The position numbers were made by a program, and so were the translations under genes. From Pseudomonas sp. MWU13-2100 (GTDB taxonomy: Bacteria > Pseudomonadota > Gammaproteobacteria > Pseudomonadales > Pseudomonadaceae), in NCBI RefSeq assembly GCF_023242365.1, contig NZ_JALLIX010000014.1:62001-126000 (forward strand): a stretch of 64,000 nt of DNA. The letters are read 5' to 3'. This document shows positions 51,617-64,000 of the stretch, one piece after another. Under the pieces are notes generated by a model. It searched no databases and had not been told where the DNA came from. It was given only the letters and a program-made list of their open reading frames with translations. Within the stretch, counting starts at the first letter, position 1. Each line of letters begins with the position of its first letter.

Positions 51617-51647
51617 ACGCCCCGACTGGTTCGGGGCGTTTTTTTGC
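51617..51647 (+). terminator. Intrinsic terminator of aceA
   Basis: ACGCCCCGA, CTGGT, TCGGGGCGTTTTTTT: strong hairpin with a run of seven T. Confidence 0.94.
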
Positions 51648-51677
51648 GTGTCGCCTACAGACTCGCCACTGCACTTT

Positions 51678-51763
51678 GCAGGAGCAGGGCTTGCCCGCGA
51701 AGGCGGCCGGATGAGCGGCGCAGGACTCAGGGGCCTCTTCGCGGGCAAGCCCTGCTCCTACAG
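51678..51763. repeat. REP pair after aceA
   Basis: CAGGAGCAGGGCTTGCCCGC and the inverted GCGGGCAAGCCCTGCTCCTA are about 45 bases apart: a REP doublet. Confidence 0.9.
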
Positions 51764-52195
51764 GAATGCGTTCAACCGCGACAGTGCAAAACATTGATCC
51801 AGAGCGGTATCGATTACGACAAAAAGTGCTAAAACGACGCGCGACGCAACTTTCATCCCGCGCGCGGTTAAAGCCACTACACTTCCCGTCGCGGCCAGCA
51901 ACAAGCATTGGATCGACCTAGATGATATCAATTATCATTCAATATTCACTTCGTTCATTACAATGCGGATAAAACATAATTAACAAAAAGGCCCCTAATG
52001 CCCACAGTACATGGCCTGCGAGCCATCGAGACCTCGACATGTCCTTATTCCAGCCAATAATTTCGCTATAGAAAATTTACTTGCCCGGTGTTTAGCCATA
52101 AAATCACCGGGCTAGATTGCACTGCGACATATCGTCACTGTTTTTACTTCTTTATCACGCTCAGAGACCTTTGCGCTCTGTTAAGGATTACCCGC
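51764..52195 (+). promoter_or_regulatory. nuo operon upstream region with hairpin and Fur-like palindrome
   Basis: No gene is visible. From about 51920 the DNA is AT-rich. GATGATATCAATTATCATT (51921-51939) is palindromic and matches 12 of 19 positions of the Fur-box consensus. At 52083-52090 and 52105-52112 the arms GCCCGGTG and CACCGGGC form an 8-bp hairpin with a 14-base loop, about 85 bases before nuoA, which could act in the nuo leader. Both are unproven. Confidence 0.4.
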
Positions 52196-52609
52196 ATGAC
52201 CGAAGCGACCGGACTCATGGCCCACAACTGGGGCTTTGCCATTTTCCTGCTCGGCGTCGTCGGCCTCTGCGCCTTCATGCTCGGTCTTTCCAGCCTCCTC
52301 GGGTCAAAAGCCTGGGGCCGCAGCAAAAACGAACCGTTCGAGTCCGGCATGCTGCCTACCGGTAGCGCCCGCTTGCGGCTCTCAGCCAAATTCTATCTGG
52401 TCGCGATGCTGTTCGTGATCTTCGATATCGAAGCCCTCTTTCTCTTTGCATGGTCTGTGTCCGTCCGCGAAAGCGGCTGGACCGGATTCGTCGAAGCTCT
52501 CGTTTTCATAGCAATTCTGTTGGCAGGTCTTGTCTACCTTTACCGAGTGGGGGCGCTTGATTGGGCTCCGCAAGCTCGTCAGAAGCGGCAGGCGAAGCTG
52601 AAACAATGA
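52196..52609 (+). CDS. nuoA: NADH-quinone oxidoreductase subunit A
   Basis: A 137-residue membrane subunit of Complex I, which couples NADH oxidation to proton pumping. Three helices; the conserved loop [21 protein letters not shown] and [11 protein letters not shown] are visible. The ATG at 52196 has AAGGA upstream, whereas the longer frame to 52088 covers the leader hairpin and is not coding. First gene of the nuo operon, transcribed through the right end of the window. Confidence 0.96.
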   Translation: MTEATGLMAHNWGFAIFLLGVVGLCAFMLGLSSLLGSKAWGRSKNEPFESGMLPTGSARLRLSAKFYLVAMLFVIFDIEALFLFAWSVSVRESGWTGFVEALVFIAILLAGLVYLYRVGALDWAPQARQKRQAKLKQ

Positions 52610-52619
52610 GGCTTTGGCA

Positions 52620-53294
52620 ATGCAATACAATCTCACTCGAATCGACCCGGATGCGCCTAACGAGCAGTACCCGATCGGCCAACGGGAAACCGTTTCCGAT
52701 CCGTTAGAGGATCAAGTCCACAAGAACATCTACATGGGCAAGCTGGAAGACGTGCTGAACGGCGCGGTCAACTGGGGGCGCAAGAACTCCCTGTGGCCGT
52801 ACAACTTCGGCTTGTCCTGCTGCTATGTGGAAATGACCACCGCCTTCACGGCGCCCCACGACATCGCCCGCTTCGGCGCCGAGGTTATCCGGGCATCGCC
52901 GCGTCAGGCGGATTTCATGGTTATTGCCGGCACCTGCTTCATCAAGATGGCGCCGATCATCCAGCGTCTCTACGAGCAAATGCTCGAACCCAAGTGGGTC
53001 ATCTCCATGGGTTCGTGCGCCAACTCCGGCGGCATGTACGACATTTACTCCGTGGTCCAGGGCGTGGACAAGTTCCTGCCCGTGGACGTCTACGTGCCTG
53101 GCTGCCCGCCCCGTCCCGAGGCTTTCCTGCAAGGCTTGATGCTGTTGCAGGAGTCGATTGGCCAGGAGCGTCGCCCACTTTCCTGGGTCGTCGGTGATCA
53201 AGGCGTGTATCGCGCCGAGATGCCGTCGCAAAAGGAACAGCGCCGCGAACAGCGTATTCAGGTCACCAACCTGCGCAGCCCCGACGAAGTCTGA
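52620..53294 (+). CDS. nuoB: NADH-quinone oxidoreductase subunit B
   Basis: A 224-residue peripheral-arm subunit holding the N2 iron-sulfur cluster near the quinone site. Tandem Cys in [13 protein letters not shown] and further Cys in [12 protein letters not shown] and [10 protein letters not shown] bind 4Fe-4S. The ATG at 52620 ([11 protein letters not shown]) follows GAGG nine bases upstream and is 10 bp after nuoA. Confidence 0.96.
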   Translation: MQYNLTRIDPDAPNEQYPIGQRETVSDPLEDQVHKNIYMGKLEDVLNGAVNWGRKNSLWPYNFGLSCCYVEMTTAFTAPHDIARFGAEVIRASPRQADFMVIAGTCFIKMAPIIQRLYEQMLEPKWVISMGSCANSGGMYDIYSVVQGVDKFLPVDVYVPGCPPRPEAFLQGLMLLQESIGQERRPLSWVVGDQGVYRAEMPSQKEQRREQRIQVTNLRSPDEV

Positions 53295-53361
53295 TCCAGA
53301 TCCGCTCTGTAAAAAGAAACGAGAAGCTGGCTTCATTCTTTACGTTGACCGAAAGCGATAA

Positions 53362-55152
<1,791 letters not shown>

Positions 55153-55154
55153 GC

Positions 55155-55652
55155 ATGAACAGCCCGCTTATCCAGACAGACCGTTTCGCCTTGAGCGAAA
55201 CCGAGCGCTCGGCCATCGAGCACGAGTTGCATCACTACGAAGACCCGCGCGCGGCGTCCATCGAAGCCCTGAAGATCGTCCAGAAGGAACGTGGCTGGGT
55301 GCCTGACGGCGCGCTCTACGCCATCGGCGAGATCCTCGGGATTCCGGCCAGCGACGTCGAAGGCGTCGCGACCTTCTACAGCCAGATCTTCCGCCAGCCG
55401 GTGGGTCGTCACATCATTCGCGTCTGCGACAGCATGGTCTGCTACATCGGCGGCCACGAGTCGGTGGTCGGCGAGATCCAGAGCAAGCTCGGCATCGGCC
55501 TGGGTCAAACCACCGCCGACGGGCGCTTCACCCTGCTGCCCGTCTGCTGCCTCGGCAACTGCGACAAGGCCCCGGCGCTGATGATCGATGACGACACCTT
55601 CGGCGACGTCCAGCCAGCCGGCGTTGCCAAACTGCTGGAGGGCTACGTATGA
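55155..55652 (+). CDS. nuoE: NADH-quinone oxidoreductase subunit E
   Basis: A 165-residue thioredoxin-fold subunit with the N1a 2Fe-2S cluster, ligated by Cys in [11 protein letters not shown] and [15 protein letters not shown]. It starts 2 bp after nuoCD and overlaps nuoF by 4 bp. Confidence 0.96.
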   Translation: MNSPLIQTDRFALSETERSAIEHELHHYEDPRAASIEALKIVQKERGWVPDGALYAIGEILGIPASDVEGVATFYSQIFRQPVGRHIIRVCDSMVCYIGGHESVVGEIQSKLGIGLGQTTADGRFTLLPVCCLGNCDKAPALMIDDDTFGDVQPAGVAKLLEGYV

Positions 55653-57004
55653 CCCTGACTTCCTTCGGCCCTGCCAACCGCATTGCGCGGTCGGCGGAAA
55701 CCCACCCGTTGACCTGGCGCCTGCGTGATGACGCAGAACCCGTGTGGCTCGACGAGTACCAGGCCAAGAACGGCTATGCCGCCGCCCGCAAGGCCTTCGC
55801 CGACATGGCCACGGACGACATCGTCCAGACCGTGAAGGACGCCGGGCTCAAGGGTCGCGGCGGTGCCGGCTTCCCCACCGGGGTGAAGTGGGGCCTGATG
55901 CCCAAAGACGAATCCATGAACATCCGCTACCTGCTGTGCAACGCGGATGAAATGGAGCCGAACACCTGGAAGGACCGCATGCTGATGGAGCAACTGCCCC
56001 ATCTGTTGATCGAAGGCATGCTGATCAGCGCCCGTGCGCTGAAAACCTACCGTGGCTACATCTTCCTGCGCGGTGAATACGTCACCGCCGCCAAGCACCT
56101 CAACCGTGCGGTGGAAGAAGCCAAGGCCGCAGGCCTCTTGGGCAAGAACATCCTCGGCAGCGGCTTCGACTTCGAGCTGTTCGTCCACACCGGCGCCGGG
56201 CGTTACATCTGCGGTGAAGAAACCGCACTGATCAACTCCCTCGAAGGCCGTCGCGCCAACCCGCGCTCCAAGCCGCCCTTCCCCGCCGCCGTCGGCGTCT
56301 GGGGCAAGCCGACCTGCGTGAACAACGTCGAGACCCTGTGCAACGTGCCGGCGATCATCGGCAACGGCATCGACTGGTACAAATCCCTCGCCCGCGAAGG
56401 CAGCGAAGACCACGGCACCAAGCTGATGGGCTTCTCCGGCAAAGTGAAGAACCCTGGCCTGTGGGAACTGCCGTTCGGCATCACCGCCCGCGAGCTGTTC
56501 GAAGACTACGCCGGCGGCATGCGCGATGGCTTCAAGCTCAAGTGCTGGCAGCCCGGCGGCGCCGGTACCGGTTTCCTCCTGCCCGAACACCTGGACGCGC
56601 AAATGTATGCAGGCGGCATCGGCAAGGTTGGCACCCGCATGGGCACCGGCCTGGCCATGGCGGTGGACGACAGCGTCAACATGGTCTCGCTGCTGCGCAA
56701 CATGGAAGAGTTCTTCGCTCGTGAGTCGTGCGGTTTCTGCACCCCTTGCCGCGACGGCCTGCCGTGGAGCGTCAAGCTGCTGCGCGCGCTGGAGAACGGC
56801 GAAGGCCAGGTCGGCGATATCGAGACCCTGCTGGGTCTGGTCGGTTTCCTCGGCCCGGGCAAGACCTTCTGTGCCCACGCACCGGGTGCCGTCGAGCCAT
56901 TGGGCAGCGCCATCAAGTATTTCCGTCCGGAGTTCGAGGCTGGCATCGCACACAAGAGTGCAGCCGTCCCGCCTTTGGCGCGGCCGATCGTAGTCGGCGC
57001 ATAA
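55649..57004 (+). CDS. nuoF: NADH-quinone oxidoreductase subunit F
   Basis: A 451-residue subunit that binds NADH and FMN and carries the N3 4Fe-4S cluster. [19 protein letters not shown] is the nucleotide-binding loop, [15 protein letters not shown] the FMN region, and [15 protein letters not shown] plus a later Cys in FCAHAPG ligate the cluster. It is the electron entry point of Complex I. Confidence 0.97.
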   Translation: MTLTSFGPANRIARSAETHPLTWRLRDDAEPVWLDEYQAKNGYAAARKAFADMATDDIVQTVKDAGLKGRGGAGFPTGVKWGLMPKDESMNIRYLLCNADEMEPNTWKDRMLMEQLPHLLIEGMLISARALKTYRGYIFLRGEYVTAAKHLNRAVEEAKAAGLLGKNILGSGFDFELFVHTGAGRYICGEETALINSLEGRRANPRSKPPFPAAVGVWGKPTCVNNVETLCNVPAIIGNGIDWYKSLAREGSEDHGTKLMGFSGKVKNPGLWELPFGITARELFEDYAGGMRDGFKLKCWQPGGAGTGFLLPEHLDAQMYAGGIGKVGTRMGTGLAMAVDDSVNMVSLLRNMEEFFARESCGFCTPCRDGLPWSVKLLRALENGEGQVGDIETLLGLVGFLGPGKTFCAHAPGAVEPLGSAIKYFRPEFEAGIAHKSAAVPPLARPIVVGA

Positions 57005-57016
57005 CGTATCGAAAGG

Positions 57017-57038
57017 GAGGGCGGCCCGTGCCGCCCTC
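57017..57038 (+). other. Intra-operon hairpin between nuoF and nuoG
   Basis: GAGGGCGG, CCCGTG, CCGCCCTC is a perfect 8-bp stem in the 129-bp nuoF-nuoG gap, the longest gap in the operon. Only TT follows, so it may stabilise or attenuate rather than terminate. Confidence 0.6.
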
Positions 57039-57133
57039 TTGCTCGCCTGAAGACGCACTTGTGATGCGCCAGGCGAGGACCAGGATTCCATTAGCCACGC
57101 CCGCAGACGCGGGCCAACGAAGAACTTTGAACC

Positions 57134-59848
57134 ATGGCCACTATCCACGTAGACGGCAAAGCGCTCGAAGTCGATGGGGCAGACAACCTGTTACAGGCGT
57201 GTCTGTCGCTAGGCCTCGACATCCCTTATTTCTGCTGGCACCCCGCGCTCGGTAGCGTCGGTGCCTGTCGCCAGTGCGCGGTCAAGCAGTTCAACGACGA
57301 GAACGACAAGCGTGGTCGTATCGTCATGTCCTGCATGACCCCGGCTTCCGACGGCAGCTGGATCTCCATCGATGACGAGGAAGCCAAAGTCTTTCGCGCC
57401 AGCGTCGTCGAATGGCTGATGACCAACCACCCGCACGACTGCCCGGTCTGCGAGGAAGGCGGTCACTGCCACCTGCAAGACATGACTGTGATGACCGGCC
57501 ACAACGAGCGTCGTTATCGCTTCACCAAGCGCACCCACCAGAACCAGCAACTGGGCCCGTTCATTTCCCACGAAATGAACCGCTGCATCGCCTGCTATCG
57601 CTGCGTGCGCTTCTACAAGGACTACGCCGGCGGTACCGACCTCGGTGTGTTCGGTGCCCACGACAACGTGTACTTCGGTCGCGTCGAAGACGGCACCCTG
57701 GAAAGCGAATTCTCCGGCAACCTCACCGAGGTCTGCCCGACCGGTGTGTTCACCGACAAGACCCACTCCGAGCGCTACAACCGCAAGTGGGACATGCAGT
57801 TCTCGCCGAGCATCTGCCATGGCTGCTCCAGCGGTTGCAACATCAGCCCGGGCGAGCGCTACGGCGAGCTGCGTCGGATCGAAAACCGCTTCAACGGTTC
57901 GGTCAACCAGTACTTCCTCTGCGACCGTGGCCGTTTCGGCTATGGCTACGTCAACCGCGAAGATCGCCCACGCCAGCCGCTGCTGGCCAACGGCGCCAAG
58001 CTGAGCCTGGACGAAGCCCTGGATAAAGCCGCCGAGCTGCTGCGCGGCCGCAATATCGTCGGTATCGGTTCGCCCCGCGCCAGCCTGGAAAGCAACTTCG
58101 CCCTGTGCGAGCTGGTCGGTGCCGAGCACTTCTACTCGGGTATCGAAGCCGCCGAGCTGGAACGCATCCGCCTGGTCCTGCAAGTACTGAACGACAGCCC
58201 GCTGCCGGTTCCGAACATGCGCGACATCGAAGACCACGACGCCGTGTTCGTTCTCGGTGAAGACCTGACCCAGACTGCCGCGCGCATGGCCCTGGCCCTG
58301 CGCCAATCGGTCAAGGGCAAGGCCGAGGACATGGCCGAGGCCATGCGCGTCCAGCCTTGGCTCGATGCCGCGGTGAAGAACATCGGCCAGCACGCGCTGA
58401 ACCCGCTGTTTATCGCCAGCCTGGCTGAAACCAAGCTCGACGATATCGCCGAAGAGTGCGTGCACGCCGCGCCCGACGACCTGGCGCGCATCGGTTTCGC
58501 CGTGGCCCACGCCCTCGACGCCAGCGCCCCGGCTGTCGAAGGCCTGGACGCTGAAGCCCAAGCCCTGGCCCAACGCATCGCCGACGCCCTGCTGGCGGCC
58601 AAGCGCCCACTGATCATCGCCGGTACCTCCCTGGGTTCCAAGGCGCTGATCGAAGCCGCGGCCAACATCGCCAAGGCCTTGAAGCTGCGCGAGAAGAACG
58701 GTTCCATCAGCCTGATCGTGCCGGAAGCCAACAGCCTCGGCCTGGCCATGTTCGGCGGCGAGTCCCTGGACGCCGCCCTGCAAGCGGTGATCGACGGCAA
58801 GGCCGACGCCATCGTCGTGCTGGAAAACGATCTGTACACCCGCACCGACAAGGCCAAGGTCGACGCCGCGCTGAACGCCGCGAAAGTAGTGATCGTTGCC
58901 GACCATCAGAAAACCGCCACCAGCGACCGCGCCCACCTGGTCCTGCCAGCGGCCAGCTTCGCCGAAGGCGACGGCACCCTGGTCAGTCAGGAAGGCCGCG
59001 CCCAGCGCTTCTTCCAGGTCTTCGATCCGAAGTACCTCGATGCCAGCATCCTGGTCCACGAAGGCTGGCGCTGGCTGCACGCCCTGCGCGCAACCCTGCT
59101 CAACCAGCCGATCGACTGGACCCAACTGGACCACGTCACCGCCGCCTGCGCTGCGAGCACGCCGCAACTGGCGCGCATCGTCGACGCCGCGCCTTCCGCC
59201 GCGTTCCGCATCAAGGGCATGAAACTGGCCCGCGAACCGCTGCGCTACTCCGGCCGGACCGCCATGCGCGCCAATATCAGCGTGCACGAACCGCGTACCT
59301 CCCAGGACGTCGACACCGCCTTCGCCTTCTCCATGGAAGGTTACTCGGGCTCCGTCGAACCGCGCCAACAGGTGCCGTTCGCCTGGTCGCCGGGCTGGAA
59401 CTCGCCACAGGCCTGGAACAAGTTCCAGGACGAAGTCGGTGGTCATATCCGCGCTGGCGACCCGGGCACCCGCCTGATCGAAAGCCAGGGCGACTCGCTG
59501 AACTGGTTCGCCAATGTCCCACGCGCCTTCAACCCGGCCCAGGGCACCTGGCAAGTGGTGCCGTTCTTCCACCTGTTCGGCAGCGAGGAAACCTCCTCGA
59601 AAGCCGCACCGGTACAAGAGCGCATCCCGGCCGCCTACGTGTCCCTGGCCAAGTCCGAAGCCGATCGCCTGGGCGTCAACGACGGCGCCCTGCTCAGCCT
59701 GAACGTTGCCGGCACCACCCTGCGTCTGCCGCTGCGCATCAACGAAGAGCTGGGTGCCGGCCTGGTGGCCTTGCCGGCCGGCCTGGCGGGCATTCCTCCG
59801 GCGATTTTCGGCAAATCCGTTGACGGTCTGCAGGAGGCAGCTCAATGA
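57134..59848 (+). CDS. nuoG: NADH-quinone oxidoreductase subunit G
   Basis: A 904-residue subunit, the largest of the peripheral arm. The N-terminal ferredoxin part has 2Fe-2S ligands ([15 protein letters not shown]), then the His-ligated cluster motif [18 protein letters not shown] and [16 protein letters not shown]; a molybdopterin-oxidoreductase-like domain follows ([19 protein letters not shown], which also offers the extra N7-type Cys set of E. coli-type NuoG). It overlaps nuoH by 4 bp. Confidence 0.96.
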   Translation: MATIHVDGKALEVDGADNLLQACLSLGLDIPYFCWHPALGSVGACRQCAVKQFNDENDKRGRIVMSCMTPASDGSWISIDDEEAKVFRASVVEWLMTNHPHDCPVCEEGGHCHLQDMTVMTGHNERRYRFTKRTHQNQQLGPFISHEMNRCIACYRCVRFYKDYAGGTDLGVFGAHDNVYFGRVEDGTLESEFSGNLTEVCPTGVFTDKTHSERYNRKWDMQFSPSICHGCSSGCNISPGERYGELRRIENRFNGSVNQYFLCDRGRFGYGYVNREDRPRQPLLANGAKLSLDEALDKAAELLRGRNIVGIGSPRASLESNFALCELVGAEHFYSGIEAAELERIRLVLQVLNDSPLPVPNMRDIEDHDAVFVLGEDLTQTAARMALALRQSVKGKAEDMAEAMRVQPWLDAAVKNIGQHALNPLFIASLAETKLDDIAEECVHAAPDDLARIGFAVAHALDASAPAVEGLDAEAQALAQRIADALLAAKRPLIIAGTSLGSKALIEAAANIAKALKLREKNGSISLIVPEANSLGLAMFGGESLDAALQAVIDGKADAIVVLENDLYTRTDKAKVDAALNAAKVVIVADHQKTATSDRAHLVLPAASFAEGDGTLVSQEGRAQRFFQVFDPKYLDASILVHEGWRWLHALRATLLNQPIDWTQLDHVTAACAASTPQLARIVDAAPSAAFRIKGMKLAREPLRYSGRTAMRANISVHEPRTSQDVDTAFAFSMEGYSGSVEPRQQVPFAWSPGWNSPQAWNKFQDEVGGHIRAGDPGTRLIESQGDSLNWFANVPRAFNPAQGTWQVVPFFHLFGSEETSSKAAPVQERIPAAYVSLAKSEADRLGVNDGALLSLNVAGTTLRLPLRINEELGAGLVALPAGLAGIPPAIFGKSVDGLQEAAQ

Positions 59849-60852
59849 CCTGGTTCACCCCTGAAGTGATCGACGTGATCCTCTCGGTCGTCAAGGCCAT
59901 CGTGGTGCTGCTGGCCGTGGTGGTCTGCGGCGCCTTGCTGAGCTTCGTCGAACGTCGCCTGCTGGGCTGGTGGCAGGACCGCTACGGTCCGAACCGCGTC
60001 GGCCCGTTCGGCATGTTCCAGATCGCCGCCGACATGTTGAAGATGTTCTTCAAGGAAGACTGGACCCCACCGTTTGCCGACAAGGTGATCTTCACCCTGG
60101 CACCGGTGGTGGCCATGAGCGCCCTGCTGATCGCCTTCGCCATCATCCCGATCACCCCGACCTGGGGTGTCGCGGACCTGAACATCGGCCTGCTGTTCTT
60201 CTTCGCCATGGCCGGCCTGTCGGTCTACGCGGTGTTGTTCGCCGGTTGGTCGAGCGCCAACAAGTACGCCCTGCTCGGTAGCTTGCGTGCCTCGGCGCAG
60301 ACCGTGTCCTATGAAGTGTTCATGGGCCTGTCGCTGATGGGCATCGTGATCCAGGTCGGCTCGTTCAACATGCGCGACATCGTCGACTACCAGGCCCAAC
60401 ACCTGTGGTTCGTGATTCCGCAGATCTTCGGCTTCCTGACCTTCTTCATCGCCGGCGTGGCCGTGACTCACCGTCACCCCTTCGACCAGCCGGAAGCGGA
60501 ACAGGAACTGGCCGACGGTTACCACATTGAATATGCCGGCATGAAGTGGGGCATGTTCTTCGTGGGCGAGTACATCGGCATCATCCTGATCTCGGCGTTG
60601 CTGGTCACTCTGTTCTTCGGTGGCTGGCACGGTCCGTTCGGCATCCTGCCGCAACTGTCGTTCATCTGGTTCGCCCTGAAGACCGGGTTCTTCATCATGC
60701 TGTTCATCCTGCTGCGCGCTTCGATTCCGCGCCCACGCTATGACCAGGTGATGGATTTCAGCTGGAAATTCTGCCTGCCGCTGACCCTGATCAACATGCT
60801 GGTGACCGCTGCGATTGTGTTGTTGAACACGCCTGCGGGCGCGGTTCAGTGA
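59845..60852 (+). CDS. nuoH: NADH-quinone oxidoreductase subunit H
   Basis: A 335-residue membrane subunit with eight helices at the junction of the two arms, forming the quinone entry. [20 protein letters not shown] and [20 protein letters not shown] are the family signatures. Confidence 0.96.
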   Translation: MTWFTPEVIDVILSVVKAIVVLLAVVVCGALLSFVERRLLGWWQDRYGPNRVGPFGMFQIAADMLKMFFKEDWTPPFADKVIFTLAPVVAMSALLIAFAIIPITPTWGVADLNIGLLFFFAMAGLSVYAVLFAGWSSANKYALLGSLRASAQTVSYEVFMGLSLMGIVIQVGSFNMRDIVDYQAQHLWFVIPQIFGFLTFFIAGVAVTHRHPFDQPEAEQELADGYHIEYAGMKWGMFFVGEYIGIILISALLVTLFFGGWHGPFGILPQLSFIWFALKTGFFIMLFILLRASIPRPRYDQVMDFSWKFCLPLTLINMLVTAAIVLLNTPAGAVQ

Positions 60853-60863
60853 GGATTTGACCC

Positions 60864-61412
60864 ATGTTCAAATATATTGGCGACATCGTTAAGGGTACCG
60901 GTACCCAGTTGCGAAGCCTGGTGATGGTTTTCGGCCATGGCTTCCGCAAACGCGACACCCTGCAATACCCGGAAGAAGCGGTGTACCTGCCGCCGCGTTA
61001 TCGCGGTCGCATCGTGCTGACCCGCGACCCCGACGGCGAAGAGCGCTGCGTGGCCTGCAACCTGTGCGCCGTGGCGTGCCCGGTGGGTTGCATCTCGCTG
61101 CAGAAAGCCGAAACCGACGACGGTCGTTGGTACCCGGAGTTCTTCCGCATCAACTTCTCGCGCTGCATTTTCTGCGGCCTCTGCGAGGAAGCCTGCCCGA
61201 CCACCGCGATCCAGCTGACACCGGATTTCGAGATGGCCGAGTTCAAACGTCAGGACCTGGTGTACGAGAAAGAAGATCTGCTGATCTCCGGCCCCGGCAA
61301 GAACCCTGATTACAACTTCTATCGTGTTGCAGGGATGGCCGTTGCCGGGAAGCCGAAAGGCGCTGCCCAGAACGAAGCCGAGCCGATCAACGTGAAGAGC
61401 TTGCTGCCTTAA
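60864..61412 (+). CDS. nuoI: NADH-quinone oxidoreductase subunit I
   Basis: A 182-residue ferredoxin-like subunit with two 4Fe-4S clusters (N6a and N6b), ligated by [15 protein letters not shown] and [15 protein letters not shown], passing electrons from NuoG to NuoB. It begins 11 bp after nuoH with GAGG upstream. Confidence 0.97.
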   Translation: MFKYIGDIVKGTGTQLRSLVMVFGHGFRKRDTLQYPEEAVYLPPRYRGRIVLTRDPDGEERCVACNLCAVACPVGCISLQKAETDDGRWYPEFFRINFSRCIFCGLCEEACPTTAIQLTPDFEMAEFKRQDLVYEKEDLLISGPGKNPDYNFYRVAGMAVAGKPKGAAQNEAEPINVKSLLP

Positions 61413-61421
61413 GGAAGAACG

Positions 61422-61922
61422 ATGGAATTCGCTTTCTATTTCGCATCGGGTGTCGCTGTTCTGTCCACGCTGCGCGTGATCACCAACACCAACCCTGTGC
61501 ATGCCCTGCTCTACCTGATTATCTCGTTGATCGCCGTGGCGATGACCTTCTTCAGCCTCGGGGCGCCGTTTGCCGGCGCCCTGGAAGTGATCGCCTACGC
61601 CGGTGCCATCATGGTGCTGTTCGTGTTCGTGGTGATGATGCTGAACCTCGGGCCGGCCTCGGTACTGCAAGAGCGCGACTGGCTCAAGCCGGGGATCTGG
61701 ATCGGTCCGGTGATCCTCTGCGCCCTGCTGCTGGTCGAACTGCTCTATGTGCTGTTCAGCCACAGCAGCGGCGTGGGTATCGGTCAAACCACCGTGGGCG
61801 CCAAGGCCGTGGGCATCAGCCTGTTCGGTCCGTACCTGCTGGTGGTCGAACTCGCCTCGATGCTGCTGCTCGCCGCAGCCATCACGGCATTCCACTTGGG
61901 CCGCAACGAGGCGAAGGAGTAA
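61422..61922 (+). CDS. nuoJ: NADH-quinone oxidoreductase subunit J
   Basis: A 166-residue membrane subunit with five helices. [20 protein letters not shown] and [20 protein letters not shown], with the pi-bulge helix typical of NuoJ, are present. GGAAG precedes the start, 9 bp after nuoI. Confidence 0.95.
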   Translation: MEFAFYFASGVAVLSTLRVITNTNPVHALLYLIISLIAVAMTFFSLGAPFAGALEVIAYAGAIMVLFVFVVMMLNLGPASVLQERDWLKPGIWIGPVILCALLLVELLYVLFSHSSGVGIGQTTVGAKAVGISLFGPYLLVVELASMLLLAAAITAFHLGRNEAKE

Positions 61923-61925
61923 TTC

Positions 61926-62230
61926 ATGCCTGCTATCCCTCTTGAACATGGCCTGGCTGTCGCCGGCATCCTGTTCAGCCTCGGCCTGATCGGCCTGATG
62001 GTCCGCCGTAACATCCTCTTCGTGTTGATGAGCCTGGAGGTGATGATGAACGCCGCCGCCCTGGCCTTCATCGTCGCGGGCTCCCGTTGGGCGCAGCCGG
62101 ATGGACAGATCATGTTCATCCTGGTGATCAGCCTGGCAGCCGCCGAGGCCAGTATCGGCCTGGCGATCCTGCTGCAACTGTATCGCCGCTTCCACACGCT
62201 CGATATCGACGCTGCCAGTGAGATGCGCGG

Positions 62231-62234
<4 letters not shown>
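61926..62234 (+). CDS. nuoK: NADH-quinone oxidoreductase subunit K
   Basis: A 102-residue membrane subunit of the Mrp-type proton path, with three helices. Two buried Glu residues lie in [14 protein letters not shown] and [14 protein letters not shown]. It starts 3 bp after nuoJ with AAGGAG upstream and overlaps nuoL by 4 bp. Confidence 0.96.

Positions 62235-64000
<1,766 letters not shown>

Noticed and set aside
57209..59845. Open frame of nearly 880 codons opposite nuoG
   Set aside because: Antisense shadow of nuoG with the same biased composition.

Overview
The window is a piece of a Pseudomonas chromosome, most likely from the P. fluorescens/chlororaphis side of the genus. GC is high, REP-type palindromes with a GTGGGAGCGGGCTTGCCCGCG core occur repeatedly, and the gene order from the Bax-inhibitor/tusDCBE block through cysG-serS-crcB-rarA-lolA-ftsK, trxB-aat-bpt-infA, clpA-clpS-cspD, icd/idh, mnmA-hflD-purB, aceA and nuoA-L is the usual Pseudomonas order.

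Region 1 (1-2.9 kb) is eroded: the start of a GlxA-type AraC regulator runs off the left edge, a LysE-type exporter and an Lrp/AsnC regulator are intact, and decayed tails of an ornithine cyclodeaminase-like gene and a LysR regulator lie between them. Region 2 (2.9-11.7 kb) is a redox cluster. Leftward genes encode an OmpR/QseC-type two-component system, a cytochrome b561, a monoheme cytochrome fused to an outer-membrane barrel (Cyc2-like architecture) and a diheme cytochrome lipoprotein. Rightward genes encode an exported DUF2271 protein with an ApbE flavinylation motif, a PepSY-flavodoxin-reductase fusion and an FAD:protein FMN transferase. Together they could carry electrons from cytoplasmic NAD(P)H or the quinone pool across the inner membrane and possibly out through the outer membrane. 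Region 3 (11.9-20.4 kb) is an accessory island with sparse or lower-GC genes: small hypotheticals, an orphan type VI effector module (unknown gene, PAAR spike, lipase, lipoprotein, two related exported proteins of which one is frameshifted), an orphan colicin-DNase-type immunity gene, and a BRO-N antirepressor gene preceded by a probable C4 antisense RNA. The island ends at a tRNA-Ser(UGA). A perfect 35-bp repeat lies just beyond that tRNA and again at 2.5 kb, so it brackets regions 2 and 3.

Region 4 (20.6-64 kb) is core genome: tRNA thiolation (tusDCBE), glutathionyl-hydroquinone reductase, siroheme synthesis, seryl-tRNA synthetase, fluoride export, replication-associated ATPase RarA, lipoprotein carrier LolA, DNA translocase FtsK, thioredoxin reductase, two N-degron transferases next to the ClpS/ClpA machinery that uses their products, both isocitrate dehydrogenases, tRNA 2-thiouridylase, adenylosuccinate lyase, a ribosomal oxygenase, isocitrate lyase, and the Complex I operon nuoA-B-CD-E-F-G-H-I-J-K with nuoL running off the right edge.

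The best candidates for something new are the Cyc2-like plus flavinylated redox cluster and the orphan PAAR-lipase module with its unrecognised upstream gene and tandem immunity-like genes.
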